Both the position numbers and the translations under genes were made by a program. Source: Lentisphaeria bacterium (GTDB taxonomy: Bacteria > Verrucomicrobiota > Lentisphaeria > Oligosphaerales > Lenti-02). From it: 5,692 bases of DNA. Below, piece after piece: positions 1 through 4,358 of the stretch. The stretch lies in assembly GCA_023145395.1 (NCBI GenBank), contig JAGLDW010001188.1, positions 1 to 5,692 of the forward strand, read 5' to 3'. Numbering within the stretch: position 1 is the stretch's first letter; the number at the start of each line of letters is the position of its first letter. The notes beneath the pieces are model-generated. The model was not told where the DNA came from and searched no databases. It worked only from the letters and a program-made list of their open reading frames with translations.

Positions 1-80
1 ATGGTCACTTCCCTCGCGGAAGCCAACCCCGCAAAAAGAAAACAACCCAGAGCGATCAATCCAGTAATTTTCAATTTCAT
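1..80 (-). CDS. N-terminus of a secreted protein (partial, runs off the left edge)
   Basis: Reading leftward from an ATG at 80-78, the first 26 codons are open to the window edge. They give a textbook Sec signal peptide: Lys at residues 2 and 4, a hydrophobic stretch from about residue 7 to 20, and a signal-peptidase-I-like LASA motif ending at residue 22, followed by REVT. A strong Shine-Dalgarno (GGGAGGT, minus strand of 87-93) lies 6 nt upstream of the ATG, which supports both the start and the gene. A Cys at residue 13 sits inside the hydrophobic core (LGC), but more hydrophobic residues follow it, so signal peptidase I cleavage looks likelier than lipidation. The product is exported to the periplasm, outer membrane or exterior; its function cannot be told from 26 residues. 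It is divergent from the lipoprotein cluster. Confidence 0.75.
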   Translation of the reverse strand, partial: MKLKITGLIALGCFLFAGLASAREVT

Positions 81-119
81 CAACAAACCTCCCATAAGGT
101 GAATTTCCAACGACGGCCC

Positions 120-148
120 AAACTATGCGGCAGGATTCGCCCTGTCAA
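120..148 (-). promoter_or_regulatory. Candidate sigma70-type promoter for the divergent left-edge gene
   Basis: On the minus strand a perfect -35 hexamer, TTGACA (143-148), is followed after 17 nt by TAGTTT (120-125), which matches TATAAT at only three of six positions. An alternative CATAGT (122-127) fits better but leaves a 15-nt spacer. Transcription would begin near 113, giving a leader of about 33 nt with the GGGAGGT ribosome site just before the ATG at 80. This rests on the -35 and the position alone. Confidence 0.3.
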
Positions 149-175
149 GCCGTTCGGATTTGGAGGGAGGCTCGC

Positions 176-204
176 TTGTGATGGGTGCGGATTTTGCCTA
201 GTAT
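176..204 (+). promoter_or_regulatory. Candidate promoter for the lipoprotein operon
   Basis: TTGTGA (176-181) and TAGTAT (199-204) are separated by 17 nt, and each matches four of six sigma70 consensus positions. A start near 211 would give a leader of about 45 nt. A better -10-like hexamer, TATAGT at 212-217, exists but has no good -35 at the right distance. Neither is strong. Some promoter is expected in 81-255, because the three genes downstream have no other intergenic space large enough to hold one comfortably. Confidence 0.25.
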
Positions 205-235
205 TGATCTTTATAGTTCCAAATCACGCCTCGGC

Positions 236-265
236 CGTCTTGAGGGAGTCAGAACATGAGATTCG
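236..265 (+). repeat. Leader and start region shared with 2025-2054
   Basis: The 30 bases from 20 nt before the ATG of gene 1 to codon 4 match those of gene 2 (2025-2054) at 27 of 30 positions. They include the ribosome site (GAGGGAG in gene 1, AAGGAG in gene 2) at the same 7-nt distance from the start. The duplication that made the two genes therefore carried the translation-initiation region with it. Confidence 0.7.
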
Positions 266-2013
266 TACAGAGCATTCTTTTGGCGACCCTGTTATCCACC
301 GTGTTCCTCAACGCCTGCAGCAGCGACATCGACGTAAGTTGCGAGCCGGACTGTACAGACCTCGCTTGCGGGCCGGATCCGATCTGCGGCCATTCATGCG
401 GCACCTGTGGCGACAACGCGACCTGCGAAGAAGGCCTATGCGAATGCGAACATCAGGTCTGCAACGAGCTATGCTGCGCGGCCGATGAGTTCTGCCGCAA
501 CGACAGATGCCTCTTGCCGACGGACCCCTGCTTCGACGACACGACCTGCGCGGCCCAACATCGTGAGTGCATCAGCGGCCAGGACGAAGCCATTTGCGGC
601 AACTGTTTTGCGGGATACATCGACATCGCCGGCCTTTGCGAAGTCGACTGCGGCGGGCGAGTCTGCGGACCTGCACCCATCGGAGATCTCGACTGTGGCA
701 CTTGCCCTGGAGCCACCGACTACTGCACAAGCGAAGGCCAGTGCGAAGACGATTGCGCCGGGCGGAATTGCGGGACATCGCCCCACGAAAGCTACGACTG
801 CGGCACTTGCTCCGGCACAACGATATACTGCTCAAGCGAAGGCCGTTGCGAAGACGACTGCGCCGGACGAGTTTGCGGGCCATCGCCGCACGAAGGCTAC
901 GACTGCGGCACCTGCTCCGGCACAACGATATACTGCTCAAGCGAAGGCCATTGCGATGACGACTGCGCCGGACGGGTTTGCGGTCCATCGCCGCACGAAG
1001 GCTACGACTGCGGCACCTGCCCTGGAGACGACGAATCCTGCACTAGCGAAGGCCTTTGCGTGGCCGGCTGTGTCGCCGATTGCGACGGCAAAGAATGCGG
1101 TGACGACGGCTGCGGCGGCAGTTGCGGCGATTGCTCCAACGACGAAAGCTGCGAAAGCGGAACCTGTGTGGCCGGTTGCGCCGGGCGAGTCTGCGGACCA
1201 GCACCCGGCGGAGATCTCGACTGTGGCACCTGCCCTGGAGCCACCGACTACTGCACAAGCGAAGGCCTTTGCGAAGACGACTGCGCCGGGCGGTATTGCG
1301 GGCCATCGCCACACGAAAGCCACGACTGCGGCACTTGCTCCGGTGACACGGCATACTGCTCATTCGAAGGGATATGCGTAGAAGACTGCACCGGACGGGT
1401 TTGCGGGCCGTCGCCCAATGAAGGATTCGACTGCGGCACCTGCCCTGGGGCCACTGACTACTGCACCAGTTCAGGTCTTTGTACAGACGACTGCGCCGGA
1501 CGGGTTTGCGGGCCGTCGCCTATTGAAGGCTTCGACTGCGGCTCGTGCTCGGTGGAGGAAAAATGCATTTCCGGTCAATGCGCGGCCCCGGAATGGCAGG
1601 ATCCCCCGTCGTCAAATTCCATGGGGTGGCAAAACGCCTTCAACTACTGTGAGACGCTCTCCTTCGATGGACACGACGACTGGCGCTCGCCGACCATCGG
1701 CGAGCTGCGAAGTCTTGTCCGCGGCTGTCCAGATACCGAAACCAACGGTCCTTGCGGCCTGACCGACGACTGCCTGTCGTATGCGAATTGCCATAATTTC
1801 TATTGCGACGGTTGTCCTCTTTCAGAGGGTCCCAGTGAAGGATGCTATTGGCCGGATGGAATGCAAGGCAATTGTGGTTATTACCATTCTTCGTCCTTGC
1901 GCACAGGCACCTCTCTCGTTTGGTCACTGAACTTTTTATATGCCGACTTCGCGTCCCACACTGAAACCGGAGTCTCCACCTATGCACGCTGTATAAGATA
2001 CAGCACGCAGTAA
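256..2013 (+). CDS. Cys-rich repeat lipoprotein with DUF1566/Lcl_C head, long form (9 units)
   Basis: A 585-residue surface-type lipoprotein. The signal peptide ends in a lipobox, LNAC, with lipidated Cys21 and Ser22 at +2, which favours the outer membrane by the E. coli Lol rule. Residues 29-131 hold 20 cysteines; residues 92-128 have an EGF-like spacing ending in CGNC-x2-GY. Residues 132-442 are nine repeat units of about 35 residues. Residues 443-585 resemble DUF1566 (Lcl_C), recognised by W-x2-AF-x2-C, FDGHDDWRSPT, ELRSL, GCYWP and a terminal ARCIR. I count 87 cysteines, about 15% of residues; the 86 besides Cys21 could all pair as disulfides. The start has GAGGGAG 7 nt upstream. It is first of three tandem paralogues, 31 bp before the next. 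The head is odd: Ser478 and His544 replace the Leu and Trp present in both sisters, and codons near the 3' end look less GC-biased. The molecular function is unknown; an adhesin or binding role is inferred from architecture only. Confidence 0.93.
   Translation: MRFVQSILLATLLSTVFLNACSSDIDVSCEPDCTDLACGPDPICGHSCGTCGDNATCEEGLCECEHQVCNELCCAADEFCRNDRCLLPTDPCFDDTTCAAQHRECISGQDEAICGNCFAGYIDIAGLCEVDCGGRVCGPAPIGDLDCGTCPGATDYCTSEGQCEDDCAGRNCGTSPHESYDCGTCSGTTIYCSSEGRCEDDCAGRVCGPSPHEGYDCGTCSGTTIYCSSEGHCDDDCAGRVCGPSPHEGYDCGTCPGDDESCTSEGLCVAGCVADCDGKECGDDGCGGSCGDCSNDESCESGTCVAGCAGRVCGPAPGGDLDCGTCPGATDYCTSEGLCEDDCAGRYCGPSPHESHDCGTCSGDTAYCSFEGICVEDCTGRVCGPSPNEGFDCGTCPGATDYCTSSGLCTDDCAGRVCGPSPIEGFDCGSCSVEEKCISGQCAAPEWQDPPSSNSMGWQNAFNYCETLSFDGHDDWRSPTIGELRSLVRGCPDTETNGPCGLTDDCLSYANCHNFYCDGCPLSEGPSEGCYWPDGMQGNCGYYHSSSLRTGTSLVWSLNFLYADFASHTETGVSTYARCIRYSTQ
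649..858 (+). repeat. Two-unit block duplicated at 1177-1386
   Basis: Units 1-2 (649-858) and 6-7 (1177-1386) align at an offset of 528 bp. The first 105 bp differ at about eight positions and share a 37-nt exact run. Similarity continues through most of the second unit and then fades. Both blocks open with the APxGDLDCGTC type of unit that also opens the array of gene 2, so gene 1 reads like two arrays joined end to end. Confidence 0.75.
801..1010 (+). repeat. Recent tandem 105-bp duplication (801-905 and 906-1010)
   Basis: The two adjacent 105-bp copies differ at five positions by direct comparison (100 of 105 identical), including a 37-nt exact match (808-844 and 913-949). This is the freshest-looking copy event in the array. 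Its length is a multiple of three, so the reading frame is kept. Confidence 0.9.
1069..1176 (+). repeat. Divergent unit 5 of the gene 1 array
   Basis: Residues 272-307 have eight cysteines and a CDGKECGDDGCGGSCGDC core instead of the GRxCGPSP type. The spacing (C272, 276, 281, 286, 290, 293, 299, 304) differs from every other unit in the window. This CGDDGCGGSCG style of motif is, from general knowledge, common in Cys-rich secreted proteins of Myxococcota and relatives. It marks the point between the two duplicated blocks. Confidence 0.85.
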
Positions 2014-2044
2014 CCGTGATGGGTCGTCTTGAAGGAGTTAGAAG

Positions 2045-3067
2045 ATGAGATTCGCCCATATCGCCTTTTTGGCGACCCTGTTGTCCACCGTGTTCCTCAC
2101 CGCCTGCAGCAGCGACATCGACGTGAGTTGCGAGCCGGACTGTACAGACCGCGCTTGCGGACCGGATCCGGTCTGCGGCCATTCATGCGGCATCTGTGGC
2201 GACAACGCGACCTGCGAAGATGGCCTATGCGAATGCGAGCACCAGGTTTGCAACGGGCTGTGTTGCGCGGCCGATGAGTTCTGCCGCAACAACAGATGCC
2301 TCTTGCCGACAGACCCCTGCTTCGACGACACGACCTGCGCGACCCAGCATCGTGAGTGCATCAGCGTCCAGGACGAAGCCATCTGCGGGGACTGTCTTTC
2401 GGGACACTACGACTTCAATGGCCAATGCGATGTCGACTGCACCGGGCGGGTCTGCGGACCAACCCCCAACGGAGATCTCGACTGCGGCACTTGTCCTGGA
2501 GCCACCGACTACTGCACGAGCGAAGGCCTCTGCGAAGACGACTGCGCCGGAAGAAACTGCGGTCCTTCGCCCCATGCGGGCTTCGACTGCGGATCGTGCT
2601 CGGCCGAAGGGGAGATATGCATGCTTGGCCAGTGCGGCGTGCCCGAATGGCAAAACCCCGCTCCATTGGGGACAATCCCCTGGCAGGCTGCATACGACAA
2701 CTGCAATACGCTGACTTTCGACGGACACAACGACTGGCGCCTGCCAACCATCAACGAACTACGCGCCCTGATTGTCGGCTGCCCGAACATGGAAACCGGA
2801 GGCGCCTGCGAGGTAACCGACAGCTGCCTGTACATGGACTACTGCGACGGCGATGACTGCGGGGCCTGCCCATGGGAGCAGGGCCCTAGCGACGGATGTT
2901 ACTGGCCGGCCGAGATGCAAGGTGAGTGTGCATACTACTGGAGTGTGTCGGAGATCGCGGACAGAGACGGCTTTGTTTGGACGATGCACTATGCGCACGC
3001 CGGGCTCGGTTCAAAGGACAAGGACGGAATCTCCTTTGTGCGCTGCATCAGGAGGGCTACACCGTAG
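2045..3067 (+). CDS. Cys-rich repeat lipoprotein with DUF1566/Lcl_C head, short form (2 units)
   Basis: A 340-residue paralogue of the gene before it. The lipobox is LTAC with Cys21 and Ser22 at +2. Residues 22-131 form the same 20-cysteine domain; over residues 9-115 it differs from gene 1 at only nine of 107 positions by my count. The stalk is just two units (Cys132-Cys197), after which residues 198-340 form the DUF1566/Lcl_C head with the full motif set: FDGHNDWRLPT, ELRAL, WEQGPSDGCYWP, YYWS and FVRCIR. There are 43 cysteines; all ten in the head align with those of the sister genes. The ribosome site AAGGAG is 7 nt before the ATG. Gaps of 31 bp upstream and 25 bp downstream suggest co-transcription. 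Of the three heads, this one and that of gene 3 look most typical of the family. The ligand and role are unknown. Confidence 0.93.
   Translation: MRFAHIAFLATLLSTVFLTACSSDIDVSCEPDCTDRACGPDPVCGHSCGICGDNATCEDGLCECEHQVCNGLCCAADEFCRNNRCLLPTDPCFDDTTCATQHRECISVQDEAICGDCLSGHYDFNGQCDVDCTGRVCGPTPNGDLDCGTCPGATDYCTSEGLCEDDCAGRNCGPSPHAGFDCGSCSAEGEICMLGQCGVPEWQNPAPLGTIPWQAAYDNCNTLTFDGHNDWRLPTINELRALIVGCPNMETGGACEVTDSCLYMDYCDGDDCGACPWEQGPSDGCYWPAEMQGECAYYWSVSEIADRDGFVWTMHYAHAGLGSKDKDGISFVRCIRRATP
2438..2635 (+). repeat. In-gene array of two Cys-rich units
   Basis: Units start at Cys132 and Cys167 and end at Cys197. The first carries the GDLDCGTCPGATDYCTSEG signature seen in units 1 and 6 of gene 1. The second is a terminal-type unit (GFDCGSC, then ICMLGQC) that leads straight into the head. 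This is the shortest array of the three: one opening unit and one closing unit, with nothing between. Confidence 0.93.
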
Positions 3068-3092
3068 CCGACTCCTTTTCTAGAGGATCGAC

Positions 3093-4328
3093 ATGAAAAT
3101 GGATCTTTATCTATTCTTGGCAACCTCCATGCTCCCCGCTCTTCTCCTCTCCTGCGACAACACCATCGACGTAGGCTGCGAGCCCGACTGCTCCGGGATT
3201 GAATGCGGAGCGGATCCCGTTTGCGGACAGTCCTGCGGAACTTGCGGCGACAACGCTGTCTGCGAGACGGGCCAATGCCAGTGTGAATTCGAATCCTGTA
3301 ACGATCAATGCTGTGCAGAAGGCGAATTCTGCCGCAACGAAAGATGCCTGTCACCTTCGGACCCCTGCTTCGATGATACAAGCTGCGCAACTCAGCACCG
3401 CAAGTGCATCAGCTCCGGAGAAGAGGCCATCTGCGGAGACTGCCTGGAGGGCTACTACGACAACCAGGGCCAATGTGATGAAGACTGCACCGGGCGGGAG
3501 TGCGGAACGAATCCCAATGGACAAATGAACTGCGGCACCTGCTCCGGCACCACCGAATTCTGCAGTGAAGAAGGCCAATGTCAGGACGATTGCGAGGGCA
3601 GGAATTGCGGCACTTCGCCCAATGAGGGCTTCGACTGCGGTGCCTGCACCGGAGAAACCGAATTTTGCACCGAAGAGGGCGTCTGCGAAGACGACTGCGC
3701 CGGGCGGGTCTGCGGCGCATCGCCCAATGAAGCCTTCGACTGCGGCGTTTGTTCTGGCGTTCCGGTGTACTGCACGAACGAAGGCCTTTGCGAAGACGAC
3801 TGCGCCGGACGGGTTTGTGGGCCATCGCCCCACGAAGGCTTCGACTGCGGCACTTGTTCTGTGTCGGGAGAAATATGCATGGTCGGTCAATGCGCGGTCC
3901 CGGAATGGCAGGACCCCCCGCCCTTAAGTGAGGGATACTGGCAGCCCGCGGTCGACTACTGCGATTCGCTGACCTTCGATGGGCATAACGACTGGCGCTT
4001 GCCGACCGTCAGCGAGCTGCGAACTCTAATCCGCGGCTGTCCGAACACCGAACCCGGGGGTTCTTGCAACATAGCCGATGACTGCCTGTCATACGCCTAT
4101 TGCAATAATGATGCTTGTTCCGGCTGTGCCTGGGAGCAAGGCCCGACCAATGGCTGCTATTGGCCGGCCGGTTTGGAAGGCCATTGCGCCCATTACTGGT
4201 CCTCATCGACAAACGCGGACGACAACGGCTGGGCATGGGGAATTGGCTTTCCCAACGGCCAAATTGGGAACTACGGCAAGGATGGCCACCGCCTCTATAT
4301 GCGTTGCGTCAGGCCGGCCAGCCCTTGA
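3093..4328 (+). CDS. Cys-rich repeat lipoprotein with DUF1566/Lcl_C head, medium form (4 units)
   Basis: A 411-residue third paralogue. The signal peptide ends in lipobox LLSC with Cys21; the next residues are Asp22 and Asn23, unlike the Ser-Ser of the sister genes. In E. coli Asp at +2 signals inner-membrane retention, but that rule need not hold in this organism. The 20 cysteines of the N-domain fall at exactly the same residues as in genes 1 and 2, though the sequence between them is clearly more diverged. Four units run from Cys132 to Cys267, then residues 268-411 form the DUF1566/Lcl_C head (FDGHNDWRLPT, ELRTLI, WEQGPTNGCYWP, HYWSSS, MRCVR). There are 55 cysteines. The chosen ATG has AGAGGA 5 nt upstream; a second ATG two codons later (3099) is possible and would not change the mature protein. 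It is last in the probable operon and faces the convergent barrel gene across 30 bp. Confidence 0.93.
   Translation: MKMDLYLFLATSMLPALLLSCDNTIDVGCEPDCSGIECGADPVCGQSCGTCGDNAVCETGQCQCEFESCNDQCCAEGEFCRNERCLSPSDPCFDDTSCATQHRKCISSGEEAICGDCLEGYYDNQGQCDEDCTGRECGTNPNGQMNCGTCSGTTEFCSEEGQCQDDCEGRNCGTSPNEGFDCGACTGETEFCTEEGVCEDDCAGRVCGASPNEAFDCGVCSGVPVYCTNEGLCEDDCAGRVCGPSPHEGFDCGTCSVSGEICMVGQCAVPEWQDPPPLSEGYWQPAVDYCDSLTFDGHNDWRLPTVSELRTLIRGCPNTEPGGSCNIADDCLSYAYCNNDACSGCAWEQGPTNGCYWPAGLEGHCAHYWSSSTNADDNGWAWGIGFPNGQIGNYGKDGHRLYMRCVRPASP
3486..3893 (+). repeat. In-gene array of four Cys-rich units
   Basis: Units begin at Cys132, 167, 202 and 237, and the last ends at Cys267. Spacing of the six cysteines is the same as in the sister genes. 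The units here differ more from one another than those of gene 1, and favour SPNEGFDCG and FCxEEG forms, so this array seems older or has been homogenised less. The last unit resembles the last unit of gene 1 across the junction with the head. Confidence 0.93.
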
Positions 4329-4358
4329 CCGACATGCTCATCCGCGCGGTTTTCTAAA

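Larger units (their letters stand above)
649..1581 (+). repeat. In-gene array of nine Cys-rich units (105-bp period)
   Basis: Units begin at Cys132, 167, 202, 237, 272, 308, 343, 378 and 413. Eight follow the spacing C-x4-C-x9-C-x2-C-x6-C-x5-C, with x3 before the next unit, and a consensus near CxGRxCGPSPxEGxDCGTC followed by YCxSEGxCxDD. The last unit is cut short at Cys442 where the head begins. Unit 5 (1069-1176) is different: 36 residues and eight cysteines. Six cysteines per unit suggests three local disulfides and a stiff stalk, but the pairing is not known. Confidence 0.95.

Noticed and set aside
1..80. Lipoprotein reading of the left-edge gene (Leu-Gly-Cys at residues 11-13)
   Set aside because: The Cys is in the middle of the hydrophobic core, with nine more signal-like residues and an Ala-Ser-Ala cleavage motif after it, so signal peptidase I fits better.
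99..488. Open frame starting in the intergenic region and overlapping the start of gene 1
   Set aside because: Composition is Arg-rich and nonsensical, with a parallel shadow at the start of gene 2 (2029-2277). The lipobox, ribosome site and paralogy all support the other frame.
407..1381. 324-codon open frame on the plus strand inside gene 1, rich in Ala, Thr and Lys
   Set aside because: It is a frame shadow. The repeat period of 105 bp is divisible by three, so one stop-free unit stays stop-free in every copy. It lacks a signal, domain or ribosome site, and the overlapping frame encodes a clear conserved lipoprotein.
649..1581. Regular repeats that might be taken for a CRISPR or other non-coding array
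   Set aside because: The period is 105 bp with no unique spacers, copies vary mostly in ways compatible with the Cys-rich protein, and the array lies wholly inside an open frame.
1640..2182. 180-codon open frame on the minus strand across the gene 1/gene 2 junction
   Set aside because: It lies opposite two well-supported genes, has no recognisable domain and an Arg/Ser-rich composition typical of antisense frames in GC-rich DNA.
3351..3890. 179-codon minus-strand open frame rich in Ala and Val opposite the gene 3 repeats
   Set aside because: Its pseudo-repetitive Ala/Val pattern is the complement of the Cys/Gly/Asp codons of the array; similar shadows occur opposite the gene 1 and gene 2 arrays.
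4329..4358. Possible shared terminator between the convergent genes (palindrome CCGCGCGG at 4342-4349 followed by TTTTCT)
   Set aside because: The palindrome has no room for a loop beyond two bases, leaving a 3-bp stem. The T-run is short and broken. No stable hairpin is evident on either strand.
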